From assembly GCA_016218715.1 (NCBI GenBank), contig JACRDG010000039.1:1-64000 (forward strand): a DNA stretch of 64,000 bases, read 5' to 3'. The stretch comes from Desulfomonile tiedjei (GTDB taxonomy: Bacteria; Desulfobacterota; Desulfomonilia; Desulfomonilales; Desulfomonilaceae). The translations under genes and the position numbers were made by a program. Numbering within the stretch: position 1 is the first letter of the stretch; every line of letters starts with the position of its first letter. A model generated the notes under the pieces. The model worked only from the letters and a program-made list of their open reading frames with translations. It did not search any database and had not been told where the DNA came from. Of the stretch, positions 26,961 to 35,454 are shown piece by piece.

Positions 26961-28757
26961 CTATCTGAACAGGCTGATCTGGCGCAGCCGGATCGGTTTC
27001 CCCTTGTCGCCGCCCGTCGGCTCGTACCGGACGTACCGCGCCGGGGACTCGGAGGCCGCGTAGTACTCCAATCCCGGCCATTGGTCGTACGGATCGGTCT
27101 TGGTCTCGGACTGCTTCAGCCACGTCTTCCAGTCTTTGCCGTCCTCCGAGAAATCTGCCCGCCATTCCCCGGGGACCGACTTCTCATCAGCCCAGACTAT
27201 CCTCAGCCGCGAAACCGGAGCCACCGCGCCCATATCGAGGACAACCCCCGGCTGCTGTCCCTGCTGTTCGGACGAAACATCGAGGACCTCTTGTCCCGGG
27301 TATCCCTTGAGGATGTGTAGGCCGCTGTCGGTCGCCTTTCCATCCACTAACACCTTTGACTTTTTCGCGTAGTCCTGGAAGTACGAGTCGAGGGGTGCAT
27401 CGAAGGGGCCGTTCGGCGGAACCGGAAGATTGAAGCAGCGCTTCTTGATTTCGTACACCAGTTGCCTGGCGATGATGTAGTTCGCTCCGTTGGTCAAATG
27501 GCACCAGTCGGTCCAGACCCATTCGGTGACCGGATGAAAGATGTCGGTGAGATCGACAATTTCGATGCCTGCTTCCGCTCCCCGCTTCTTGACCCGGTCC
27601 ACCAGAACGTCGTAGGTCTCGGCCGCGTCATAGAAACCGATCTTCTGCATTCCGGTCGCTGCCTCGATCTTCAGTTCCATGGGGGACCGCTTTTTCTTGC
27701 AGTTGCGCAGCATCGGCTGAAGGGCGAACACGTGAGGGACCCCGTCGGTTTCCAGCACCTTGTGGTAGAAGGCTTCCACATCCGCGACCTGATCTATGTT
27801 GCGCTTGCGGAATTCGATCATCTCGGGTGTGGGATCTTGCGGATGCGACGCGAAGCCCCGGTTTTCGTCGAGTATGCCGGCCCCTTCCCCGTGGCGTATT
27901 GAGAGCCACGCGAAGAAATAGGTGTTCCGCTTTAGCCACAGGGTCAGGTAATTGACAAAGCCTCGCTTGCCGAGGTCCATGACGTCTCTGACCACTTCCC
28001 AGTACGGCCCTTCAGTGAAATAGTTCCAGTCCTTCAGAGGTCGAGCGACCGTATGGACCTCATTGGCCCCGTCGAGAGAGACCACGAGGTCCGGTTTGAA
28101 CAGCCGGAGCTTGGCCAGGTACCGCGTGAAATCGTTCTGAATCACGTGACCGGGAACCCCCGCGTTGATGACGCGCACCTTTTTGTTGCCTATCTTGGCG
28201 CGCACCGCGGGGTCCGCGTTGAGGAGCATCTCCATGATGTGGGGGATGGTCCAGCGAAAGGTGACTTCGTAAAAGTCAGCCACCACGTCTACCGGAGGGA
28301 CAGGACCCCGTCCGTACACCACCGACCCGCCCGTGACAATGATCCGGAATTCGTCGGCCGGCTTGTCCAGCGGCACTTCCTCGAAGTCCTTGAAGCTCTC
28401 GTCGTTGATATATTCGTAGGAATTCCCCAGCCGCGTGTTCCGCACAGCGCAAAAACCAGGGGTCGGTTCGTACCCGAACTGGGCGGCCACCTTCTGGGAA
28501 CTCATGCGAGCGTAATCGAGGCTGCGGCCTTTGTACGCCTGCCCGATCGGTGAGTTCTTGATCTTGAGATACGCGTAGTACTCCAGCGCGGCGAACGTGC
28601 CCAACAACACCGTGGCAAGAAAGAGGATGTACAGGGCAGCGAAGAGAAACCTTCTCAGACTCTTCCGGGGCGCGGCCGTTCCTCGCGCGGCGGCTTCCTT
28701 GCTTGCGGAGCCTGTAGACTCGGCCTGGGATACTCTATCTTTATCAATTTCAGCCAT
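26961..28757 (-). CDS. Membrane-anchored SGNH-type protein (second paralogue)
   Basis: A 598-residue protein with a cytoplasmic basic N-terminus, one transmembrane helix (about 37-58) and a large external domain. SGNH hydrolase landmarks are TGGSVVYGRG (Ser about 145), DGANE (Asn) and DWCHLTNGAN (Asp-x-x-His). The last 150 residues (VVLDMGAVAPVSRLRIVWAD ... YVRYEP) resemble a discoidin/F5-8-type sugar-binding fold. It is clearly paralogous to the protein at 32522-34330, sharing these blocks and the C-terminus. Related proteins act on acyl groups of sugars or polysaccharides, but no substrate is known here. GGAGG precedes ATG 28757. A terminator upstream makes it a separate transcript from the cassette. 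Confidence 0.75.
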   Translation of the reverse strand: MAEIDKDRVSQAESTGSASKEAAARGTAAPRKSLRRFLFAALYILFLATVLLGTFAALEYYAYLKIKNSPIGQAYKGRSLDYARMSSQKVAAQFGYEPTPGFCAVRNTRLGNSYEYINDESFKDFEEVPLDKPADEFRIIVTGGSVVYGRGPVPPVDVVADFYEVTFRWTIPHIMEMLLNADPAVRAKIGNKKVRVINAGVPGHVIQNDFTRYLAKLRLFKPDLVVSLDGANEVHTVARPLKDWNYFTEGPYWEVVRDVMDLGKRGFVNYLTLWLKRNTYFFAWLSIRHGEGAGILDENRGFASHPQDPTPEMIEFRKRNIDQVADVEAFYHKVLETDGVPHVFALQPMLRNCKKKRSPMELKIEAATGMQKIGFYDAAETYDVLVDRVKKRGAEAGIEIVDLTDIFHPVTEWVWTDWCHLTNGANYIIARQLVYEIKKRCFNLPVPPNGPFDAPLDSYFQDYAKKSKVLVDGKATDSGLHILKGYPGQEVLDVSSEQQGQQPGVVLDMGAVAPVSRLRIVWADEKSVPGEWRADFSEDGKDWKTWLKQSETKTDPYDQWPGLEYYAASESPARYVRYEPTGGDKGKPIRLRQISLFR

Positions 28758-29474
28758 GAACTCCTCCCGGGGCCGAATGCAGGATGGCCCTAAAGGTTAA
28801 CCTCTTTTTTTATCTCAATTCTCAAGGGTGGTCTATCATTTTGTGAAAGGCTCGGCGGAGCCCATCGCTCCGTACGATTTCGCACCAAGTGCATGCTGCA
28901 GGTGGCGTATGTGCGGCACCTTAGTGTGCTGCTTGCAGCGTCCCGCAGGGACGCACCTTGAATAGCCACGGGTTTCAACCCGTGGATTGAGGCGCCAACA
29001 GGTGCTCTCATACGACCCTGAAGGGGTCGACCGAGCGCGTGCGCCGGATTACGGAATTTGTGGACCCCTTCAGGGTCCAGGCAGCTGTCATCGGGCCCTT
29101 GTTCCACGGGTTCAAACCCGTGGCTACTATTGGTCAGCCCCTTCGGGGCTGGGCGTTTTCCCTGAATAGGGGACGGCATCCGGGACATGATGTCCTGAGT
29201 CCAAGAAGGTGACGACCAACTCTCAGCACACCCCTCTCGCAGAGGGAGAGGGGTGTGGGTATCAGGATTTGTCTTTCCCCATCGCGTCGTCTCGCCATCG
29301 CGCACGAGCCATTTACCGTCCCTCCGCGCGGCTCAACACTCGGCAGAGACGGATCTTGGGCCTATCATTCATGGGTAGAGCGTCATCGCGGGGATGGGAA
29401 GCAGGGCAGTTCGCGTGCGGCTGACAGCGTGCCGGGAGTTTCCTCCCCGGGACCTCGATACACGAAGTCGGAAA
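28758..29474. repeat. Gap filled with tandem short palindromes
   Basis: A mosaic of perfect or near-perfect palindromes: 28938-28954 (GCGTCCC/GGGACGC), 28966-28985 (CCACGGGTT/AACCCGTGG), 29014-29028 (GACCCTGAAGGGGTC), 29063-29077 (the same unit inverted), 29104-29123 (CCACGGGTT unit again), 29135-29151 (CAGCCCC/GGGGCTG) and 29229-29255 (CACCCCTCTC/GAGAGGGGTG). Such units are dispersed non-coding repeats in many genomes. No gene is seen in this stretch. Confidence 0.8.
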
Positions 29475-29500
29475 GGAAGCCCCCTCTTCCGGGAGCTTCC
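29475..29500 (-). terminator. Terminator closing the carbamoyltransferase cassette
   Basis: On the leftward strand GGAAGC-T-CCC pairs with GGGGCTTCC (one bulge) and is followed by TTTCC. It lies 20 bases past the last microprotein gene, separating the cassette from the SGNH gene at 26961. Confidence 0.6.
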
Positions 29501-29519
29501 CTCACCAGACAAGCGCGAC

Positions 29520-29672
29520 CTAAAACAGCGTATAGATGAACGGTGCGGCCACGGGAGAACTGGCTGCCAGTATGATGAACGCAGACAGAATGACCAGCAC
29601 GATCAGGATCGGCGCCAACCAAAATTTCTTGCGCATCTTCATGAAATCCCAAAATTCCTTCACCAGGGACAT
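29520..29672 (-). CDS. DUF5989/SxtK-like membrane microprotein, copy 3
   Basis: A 50-residue protein: MSLVKEFWDFMKMRKKFWL then a single hydrophobic helix and the ending APFIYTLF. It is nearly the same as copy 1 (30024-30173) at the N-terminus, with an amphipathic EFWxFMKxRKKFWL segment before the helix. GGAGGAATTAAGC precedes its ATG, a strong ribosome site that supports translation. It matches the DUF5989 pattern of small proteins found beside carbamoyltransferase and SxtJ genes. Function is unknown; it probably sits in the inner membrane with its basic end inside. It is the last gene before the terminator. Confidence 0.75.
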   Translation of the reverse strand: MSLVKEFWDFMKMRKKFWLAPILIVLVILSAFIILAASSPVAAPFIYTLF

Positions 29673-29832
29673 GCTTAATTCCTCCAACCTATGTGATGCA
29701 GGGGGTGGCCGGAACGGTCACTCGCATCGTTCGACGCTTGTGTCCGGCGCCTGCTCTTCTAATCTCTGTTGATTCAGATCGGGTATACCTCTCGCTCGTG
29801 AACTCACCAGCCAACCACGTACCCTCCCCGCA

Positions 29833-29982
29833 TCACGGAAAGGGGTAAGGGCCCCAAATTGGGTTCGGAAGGTTGTTCAAAATGACCAATGCCGCCAGTA
29901 TCACCAGTCCGATCACCAGTGGTGGTACCCAAATTCTCTTGCGCCCTTTTACAAAGTCCCACAATCGTCTCGGAGACGACAT
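29833..29982 (-). CDS. DUF5989/SxtK-like membrane microprotein, copy 2 (divergent)
   Basis: A 49-residue protein, MSSPRRLWDFVKGRKRIWV, one hydrophobic helix, then NPIWGPYPFP. It keeps the WDFxKxRKRxW amphipathic segment but differs more from copies 1 and 3. ATG 29982 is preceded by AAGGA at seven bases; an upstream in-frame start exists but the extra residues are not conserved between copies. It lies 41 bases after copy 1 and 160 before copy 3 on the same strand. Role unknown. Confidence 0.7.
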   Translation of the reverse strand: MSSPRRLWDFVKGRKRIWVPPLVIGLVILAALVILNNLPNPIWGPYPFP

Positions 29983-30023
29983 GCCGGAGTCCTTGTGCTC
30001 CATCGAACGCGCGCTCACGATCA

Positions 30024-30173
30024 CTACCACGGATAAATGAATGGCGCAGCCCATGGGGCGACCGTGGCCAATCCGAACAAGCCTGAGATCATGACCAGCA
30101 TGAGCAGGATCGGCACCAGCCAGAATTTCTTGCGCACCTTCATGAAACTCCAGAATTCTTTCACCAACGACAT
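30024..30173 (-). CDS. DUF5989/SxtK-like membrane microprotein, copy 1
   Basis: A 49-residue protein, MSLVKEFWSFMKVRKKFWL, a hydrophobic helix with LLMLVMISGLFGLA, and the ending APFIYPW. AGGAGG lies seven bases before ATG 30173. It follows the SxtJ-like gene by 35 bases. Order carbamoyltransferase, SxtJ, microprotein parallels sxtI-sxtJ-sxtK of saxitoxin clusters (from memory of that pathway). The recurring basic/aromatic segment before the helix suggests a peripheral contact site at the inner face of the membrane. The function is not established. Confidence 0.78.
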   Translation of the reverse strand: MSLVKEFWSFMKVRKKFWLVPILLMLVMISGLFGLATVAPWAAPFIYPW

Positions 30174-30208
30174 GGCCACACCTCCTGCCACAAAGGACGC
30201 GGAACCGA

Positions 30209-30655
30209 TCAGAACTGTCTCTCGTATCGCTCGACCGTAGGATCCTGCTCCTGCTCTTTGGCCTTCCAGTAGGTCGGCGCAGCCGGGTCCCACTTTCGAT
30301 CCATGGGGTCCCTGCCGGTGAGCCGCATGACGAGGCCCACGGGAGTAACCACCAGGAAGAAGATTAGCGTCAACAAGATCCTCGATACAAAATACCCCAA
30401 AATCACCGAAAAAGCGATCCAAACCTTGTAGATCTGACGAAAAAGTGGCGGAATGAGCCTCGAAACGGCCAGTGCCACGCCGACTCCGATCCAGATATAC
30501 CCGGTTGAAGATCCCTTCCAGAAGAGCTGGTACGAGCCGTACAATCCCGGCAGAATCAGGAACACGAGTGCCAGAATGGTCAGGTCTCGGCCCTTTGGTT
30601 CAACCAGGACCGATCGTATCTCGTCTCTAATTTCTTCTATAATGCTCACGGACAT
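30209..30655 (-). CDS. SxtJ-family membrane protein
   Basis: A 148-residue protein. After a soluble N-terminus (MSVSIIEEIRDEIRSVLVEP) come two or three hydrophobic helices (ILALVFLILPGLYGSYQLF; IWIGVGVALAVSRL; a longer one near ILLTLIFFLVVTPVGLVM), then a short polar tail containing LTGRDPMDRKWDPAAPTYW, which is characteristic of the SxtJ family. GGAG lies six bases before the ATG. It is placed between the carbamoyltransferase (39-base gap) and the microproteins. Biochemical function is unknown; it may anchor the soluble carbamoyltransferase at the membrane. Confidence 0.8.
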   Translation of the reverse strand: MSVSIIEEIRDEIRSVLVEPKGRDLTILALVFLILPGLYGSYQLFWKGSSTGYIWIGVGVALAVSRLIPPLFRQIYKVWIAFSVILGYFVSRILLTLIFFLVVTPVGLVMRLTGRDPMDRKWDPAAPTYWKAKEQEQDPTVERYERQF

Positions 30656-30694
30656 GAATCGCTCCGTCTTCGACGATTGCTCCGCAGAAGAGCG

Positions 30695-32515
30695 TCAGTC
30701 AAGCTCATACTGCTTTCGCCAGTCCTTGTCATCCTTGAGCGCGGGCTGCTCTTTCTTGTCCAAAAGGAACGGACCCAGCACGAGGTAGTCCATCTCGGTG
30801 CGCATGAAGCAGAGGTACGCGTTTTCCGGGCTCATCACGATGGGTTCACCGCGGACATTGAACGACGTGTTCACGATCACCGGACAGCCGGTCTTCTCTT
30901 TGAACGCGCTGATCATCTCATGGTACAGCCGGTTGGTTTCTTTGTGCACCGTCTGGATGCGGGCCGAGTAATCCACGTGGGTGATCGCGGGGATATCCGA
31001 CCGCACTACATTGAGTTTGTCGATACCCCAGAGCTTGTCCTCGTCGTCGCTCATTTTGCGCCGGATCTTCTCGTCCACGTACGCCACGAGGAGCATGTAC
31101 GGCGACGGCCTGTCCAGCTCAAAGATTTTGTCCACGTCCTCCCCGAGAATCGAAGGTGCGAACGGCCTGAAGCTCTCCCGGTACTTGATCTTCAGGTTCA
31201 TCTGAGCCTGCATCTTGGGGCTGCGTGCGTCGCCGATGATGGAACGCCCGCCGAGCGCCCTCGGGCCGAACTCCATCCGCCCCTCGAACCAGCCGATGAC
31301 CTTCTCCTGAGCGATCAGGTCTGCCACGGTCGAGGGGAGATCGCCGTTATTCAAGTACTGGTAGGGATATCCGTGGGCGTCGAGGTACTGCTTGATTTCC
31401 TGTTCGGAGTACACCGGACCGAGATACGAGCCTGACTGAAGATCGTTCTTGCCGTCCACCACGCGCTCGTTGTTCAGGAGCTGGTACCAGGTGAAGAGAG
31501 CCGCTCCCAGCGCGCCGCCCGCGTCGCCGGCAGCCGGCTGAATCCAGATGTCCTCGAAGGGGCCCTCACGCAGGACGCGTCCGTTGCCCACACAGTTGAG
31601 AGCGACGCCGCCCGCGAGGCAGAGGTACTTCTCGCCGGTGAGCTTGTGGATGTGCCGGGCGGTACGCATCATCACCTCTTCGGTGACCACCTGCACCGAT
31701 TTGGCCAGATCCATCTCCCGCTGGGTGAGTTTGCTCTCGGGTTTTCTTGCCGGGCCGTCAAAGAGCTTCTCGAATGCCGCGCCGGTCATGGTCAGGCCGT
31801 ACGGGTACGTGAAATAGTCCATGTTCAATTTAAAAGAGCCGTCTTCTTTGACGTCGATCAGCTCCTTGAGGATCGCGTCCACGTACTTGGGCTCACCGTA
31901 CGGCGCGAGCCCCATCACTTTGTACTCGCCGGAGTTGACTTTGAACCCGGTGAAATAAGTAAACGCGGAGTACAGCAGGCCCAGCGAATGAGGAAACTGT
32001 ACCTCGTACTCGATGCGGATCTGGTTGTCCTCACCGACGCCGAAACTCGTCGTGGTCCACTCCCCTACCCCATCCATGGTGAGAAACGCGGCCCGTTTGT
32101 ACGGCGACGGGAAGAACGCGCTCGCAGCGTGGGACTCATGATGTTCGGGGAAGAGGATTCTTCCCTCATATTCACCAAGGCACTTGCGGATTACCGTGGG
32201 AAGGTGGAGCTTCTGTTTCAGCCACAGCGGCATTGCCAGGAGGAACGACGCCCAGCCCCGGGGCGCATAGGAGAGGTACGTCTCCAAAATTCTCTCGAAC
32301 TTGATGAACGGCTTGTCGTAAAACACGACAAAATCGAGATCCTTCGCCTCGATGTGGCCTTCTTTCAAGCAGTATGCAATGGACTCGGTCGGGAACCGAT
32401 GGTCGTGCTTGACCCGCGAGAAACGCTCCTGCTGGGCCGCGGCCACGATCCGACCGTCTTGCACCAGGCAGGCGGCACTATCGTGATAAAATGCAGAAAT
32501 ACCCAGAATATTCAT
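30695..32515 (-). CDS. NodU/CmcH-type O-carbamoyltransferase
   Basis: A 606-residue enzyme that, by family, activates carbamoyl phosphate with ATP and transfers the carbamoyl group to a hydroxyl of a sugar or natural product. The N-terminal Kae1-like part has YHDSAACLVQDGRIVAA, the metal/adenylate His pair in EHHESHAASAF, and LTMDGVGEW. The C-terminal YrdC-like part has GPRALGGRSIIGDAR and VNTSFNVRGEPIV. All motifs look intact. It begins six bases after the upstream SGNH gene, with the ribosome site AGGA in between, so the two are tightly coupled. Acceptor unknown; an envelope glycan is an inference from the membrane neighbours. Confidence 0.93.
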   Translation of the reverse strand: MNILGISAFYHDSAACLVQDGRIVAAAQQERFSRVKHDHRFPTESIAYCLKEGHIEAKDLDFVVFYDKPFIKFERILETYLSYAPRGWASFLLAMPLWLKQKLHLPTVIRKCLGEYEGRILFPEHHESHAASAFFPSPYKRAAFLTMDGVGEWTTTSFGVGEDNQIRIEYEVQFPHSLGLLYSAFTYFTGFKVNSGEYKVMGLAPYGEPKYVDAILKELIDVKEDGSFKLNMDYFTYPYGLTMTGAAFEKLFDGPARKPESKLTQREMDLAKSVQVVTEEVMMRTARHIHKLTGEKYLCLAGGVALNCVGNGRVLREGPFEDIWIQPAAGDAGGALGAALFTWYQLLNNERVVDGKNDLQSGSYLGPVYSEQEIKQYLDAHGYPYQYLNNGDLPSTVADLIAQEKVIGWFEGRMEFGPRALGGRSIIGDARSPKMQAQMNLKIKYRESFRPFAPSILGEDVDKIFELDRPSPYMLLVAYVDEKIRRKMSDDEDKLWGIDKLNVVRSDIPAITHVDYSARIQTVHKETNRLYHEMISAFKEKTGCPVIVNTSFNVRGEPIVMSPENAYLCFMRTEMDYLVLGPFLLDKKEQPALKDDKDWRKQYELD

Positions 32516-32521
32516 AGCTTC

Positions 32522-34330
32522 CTACCGAAACATGCTCCACAATCTGAGGCGGATTGTCCTCTCTTCGGTCTTTACCGGCCGGTACTTCACGTACCTCGCC
32601 TTAACCGGTTCCCCGGCATAATACTCGAAACCGGGCCATTGAGAATAGCTGTCGATCCGATCCTTGTCGGCTTCGACAAACGGCTGCCACGTCTCGCCAT
32701 CAAGGGAGGCTTCCACGATCCACTCGTCCGGGACAGAGGCTTCGTCTGCCCAGACCATCCTGAGTCGGCTCAGCGGTACGGCGGCGCCGAGATCCAGAAC
32801 CACCTCCAGCTTCTCGTCCGGAGGAACGGGCTTCGTCGAAAACACCTGCCGTCCGGGGTGACCTCCCAGGATGTCGCGCAATGCAGCGCTGTCGGAATCA
32901 CCGTCCGGTGCCGAGACGACCGCGGCCGAAGTCGCCAGATCGCTGAACAGGCCGTTCTTGTCCTCGATCTGATCGCCCGGTCCAAGGGGTTTCTGGAAGA
33001 AGCGCTCCTTGACCAGGTTCGACAGCTCCTTTGCAATAAGGTAATTCGCGCCCGAGGTCAAGTGACACCAGTCCGTGAACACCCACTCGGAGACATCATC
33101 GAAGTATTCGGAGAAGTCAACGAGAAAATAGCCTTTCCGTCCGGCGCTCTCGACCATCCTGTCGATGAGCAGCTTGTACGCCTTGTCCGACGGGACGCCG
33201 CCGTAGTCCTTCTGTCCTTTCAGCTCGGCCACGATCTTCTCCTTCTCGTGGAGCGGCTTCCGGCTCAGGTAGAACCATGGCTGCACGGCAATGATGTGAG
33301 GCACGCCGTCGTTTTCGAGCATGCTGTGGTAGTTCTCCACCACGCGAACCACGGTTGCGACGTTCCGGTCCATCAACGACGAAGCTCTTTCCGGCGACAT
33401 GGCGCCCGCGCCGGCGTTCGCTTCGGTTCGAGCCATCGCGGACGGCTCTACCTCCATGAGGATGTCTCGATTGAGTTCGGTCAGCACGTCCTTTTCCGAC
33501 CAGATGTACGTCATGAGGTACGTGTTGTTCTTGAACCAGAGGGTTAAGTACGAAGCAAGTCCGGGGAGCTTGTAGCTGAAGATCTGGCGCAGAATCCCGT
33601 TGTACTGCCCCTCACGGAAGTAGTTCCAATCCTCCTCTATCTTACTGACCAGCGGGATTTCGTTGGCGCCGTCCAGTGAGATGACCATGTCGGGTTCGTA
33701 CTGCCTGAGCTTGGCGAGGTAGCGCATCAGGTGGTGCTGGTACGCGTAGCCCCAAACAGCAGTGTTGTAGACCTTGATCTTCTTCCCCGGCAACGGAGCG
33801 GAGGCGTTCAGAATCTGCTCCATCATATGGGAGATGGTCTCCCGGTACTCCAGCGCATACCATTTCATCGGTCCGGTCGCTTCGCCGACGGCTCCCAATC
33901 CGAATGCCGTAGACCCGCCGGTGAGGAAGATGCGGAACTCATCGGCAGGCTTGGGGATCACGACATCTGTGAACTCGCGAAACCCAGCGTTATTGGCATA
34001 CTCGTACTGATTACCTTTGAGAGAGTTGTACTCGACGCAGACCCGCGGAACAAAGTCGTAGTCGTAGTGTGGCACCGGTCGGGTCCGATCCTGGAGCGCC
34101 ATGCCGATGCGATCATGATAGACGCTTCCCAGGAAGGTGCGGCTCACCGCGTACTTGGCAAGCGCTTCCACTCCCCACAGGAGCAGCACGACAACCACCA
34201 GCAGGTACAGAGCATACAGGGATGCCTTGACAACGCGCCGAAGGATTCTCCAGACCTTGCCGGGGATCGAGGTCTTCCGGCGCGCCGCCGCGCTTGCTGT
34301 TTTGTTCTGTTCTGCCGTCTTCTCTTCCAT
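32522..34330 (-). CDS. Membrane-anchored SGNH-type protein (first paralogue, cassette leader)
   Basis: A 602-residue paralogue of the protein at 26961-28757: basic N-terminus, one transmembrane helix (about 37-54, LYALYLLVVVVLLLWGV), an external SGNH-like domain with LTGGSTAFGLG (Ser about 140), SLDGANEIP and FTDWCHLTSGAN, and a C-terminal discoidin-like domain (VVLDLGAAVPLSRLRMVWAD ... YVKYRP). The full set of SGNH landmarks suggests catalytic activity, such as adding or removing acyl groups on an envelope glycan, but this is untested. First gene of a leftward operon with the carbamoyltransferase, SxtJ and microproteins. AGGGA precedes ATG 34330. Confidence 0.78.
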   Translation of the reverse strand: MEEKTAEQNKTASAAARRKTSIPGKVWRILRRVVKASLYALYLLVVVVLLLWGVEALAKYAVSRTFLGSVYHDRIGMALQDRTRPVPHYDYDFVPRVCVEYNSLKGNQYEYANNAGFREFTDVVIPKPADEFRIFLTGGSTAFGLGAVGEATGPMKWYALEYRETISHMMEQILNASAPLPGKKIKVYNTAVWGYAYQHHLMRYLAKLRQYEPDMVISLDGANEIPLVSKIEEDWNYFREGQYNGILRQIFSYKLPGLASYLTLWFKNNTYLMTYIWSEKDVLTELNRDILMEVEPSAMARTEANAGAGAMSPERASSLMDRNVATVVRVVENYHSMLENDGVPHIIAVQPWFYLSRKPLHEKEKIVAELKGQKDYGGVPSDKAYKLLIDRMVESAGRKGYFLVDFSEYFDDVSEWVFTDWCHLTSGANYLIAKELSNLVKERFFQKPLGPGDQIEDKNGLFSDLATSAAVVSAPDGDSDSAALRDILGGHPGRQVFSTKPVPPDEKLEVVLDLGAAVPLSRLRMVWADEASVPDEWIVEASLDGETWQPFVEADKDRIDSYSQWPGFEYYAGEPVKARYVKYRPVKTEERTIRLRLWSMFR

Positions 34331-34815
34331 GGATTCCCTGGTGCCCTCAAGCGTCCGAGGACCGTCTTCGACTTCCGGACACTTCCGCGCGTCCTCGTCT
34401 GTGGTGAACGGCAGAGCGCCGGGTGTCCGCTTCCCGCGAAAGACCGCTTCGGCAGCATTCTACATGACGTCGGGAAAGCGCACGCTCTTCTGCCGCGTTT
34501 TATAGCTTAAAGCGGTCCTTAGAGCAAGGGGCCTGGAAGAACGCTCCAGGAATGGCGGTTCTTGCTCGCCGACGAGTTGGGGAGGTCCAGCCTCTGTCCA
34601 GCTTAAAAAAAAGGAAGTGGCTGTCAATATTGTTGACTTACAGCCGCTGCCACAAATAATCTACGGTAAGGCAGTCGCCTAAGTGCCCCGGTCGCGCGTC
34701 GCGCGAGATTGCCGGCCCCACGCACCAGCCCAGAACTGGGACCCCAGGTGAGATACCGCATTCGAGAAACCGAGTGCCGAGGCATTACAGCAGGTCGGCC
34801 AAAAGGAGAAACACC
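34331..34815. other. Divergent regulatory region between SGNH operon and carbonic anhydrase
   Basis: A 485-base gap between divergent genes. It contains back-to-back -35 elements at 34622-34638, described separately, and an A8 tract at 34605-34612. I see no gene in it. Confidence 0.6.
34622..34660. promoter_or_regulatory. Back-to-back divergent promoter elements
   Basis: Rightward: TTGACT (34633-34638), 16-base spacer, AATAAT (34655-34660), about 155 bases before the carbonic anhydrase start. Leftward: a perfect TTGACA (34627-34622) reading toward the SGNH operon, with only a weak -10 (TAAGCT). The two -35 boxes form an inverted repeat, GTCAA-TATTG-TTGAC (34623-34637), which might also be an operator. 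Confidence 0.5.
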
Positions 34816-35454
34816 ATGAAGAGAGCAACCATGTCCGCAGAGGAAGCCCTGCAACTCCTCGCGGAAGGCAATGCCCGCTTCACCTTGGGGAGTACCGAAG
34901 GTCCCCACAGAACCCCAGAGCAGCGCATCTCGACCGCGCGAGACGGACAATCCCCTTTTGCAGCCATCGTTTCGTGCGCTGACTCGCGGGTACCGCTCGA
35001 GCTGGTTTTCGACCGGGGTATCGGCGATATCTTCGGGCTTCGGGTGGCCGGTAACATCTGCTCGCGGGCAGTCATCGGTTCTCTCGAGTACGCGGTGATG
35101 CATCTGGGAACACGACTCGCCGTCGTGCTCGGCCACACCCGTTGCGGCGCGTTGACCGCTCTGGTCGACGGTGTACAGGTGGATGAGAACGTCGCGCTTC
35201 TGGCGGGGAGAATCGCTCCAGCGGTCGATCGGGCGAGGGCGCGCTTCTCTTGTCTTGCCGGCCCGGCCCTGCTCGAGGAAGCAATCAAAGAGAACGTGTG
35301 GTTCCAGATCGAAACGCTGTTCGAGGCGAGTCGGCATATCCGAGACGCGGTAAGGGGAAGCCGCGTCAACGTGATAGCAGGGGTCTATGACATCGAGCGC
35401 GGCGCGGTGACCTGGCTGGGGAACCATCCCGACGAGCAGAGCCTCCTGCGCTGA
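34816..35454 (+). CDS. Beta-class carbonic anhydrase
   Basis: It interconverts CO2 and bicarbonate. The 212 residues hold the zinc ligands in SCADSRVP (Cys, with the Asp-Arg dyad) and GHTRCGA (His-x-x-Cys), plus FGLRVAGN. There is no signal peptide, so it should be cytoplasmic. ATG 34816 has AAGGAG eight bases upstream; an in-frame start 14 codons earlier lacks a ribosome site. It is divergent from the SGNH operon. In an anaerobe with carboxylating ferredoxin enzymes it would supply bicarbonate or CO2. Confidence 0.95.
   Translation: MKRATMSAEEALQLLAEGNARFTLGSTEGPHRTPEQRISTARDGQSPFAAIVSCADSRVPLELVFDRGIGDIFGLRVAGNICSRAVIGSLEYAVMHLGTRLAVVLGHTRCGALTALVDGVQVDENVALLAGRIAPAVDRARARFSCLAGPALLEEAIKENVWFQIETLFEASRHIRDAVRGSRVNVIAGVYDIERGAVTWLGNHPDEQSLLR

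Noticed and set aside
28938-29255. CRISPR array
   Set aside because: The repeated units are different palindromes at irregular distance, not uniform direct repeats with spacers.
31646-33547. Rightward open frame of 633 codons
   Set aside because: It is antisense to the carbamoyltransferase and SGNH genes, whose translations have clear family motifs. Long antisense frames are expected in G+C-rich DNA.
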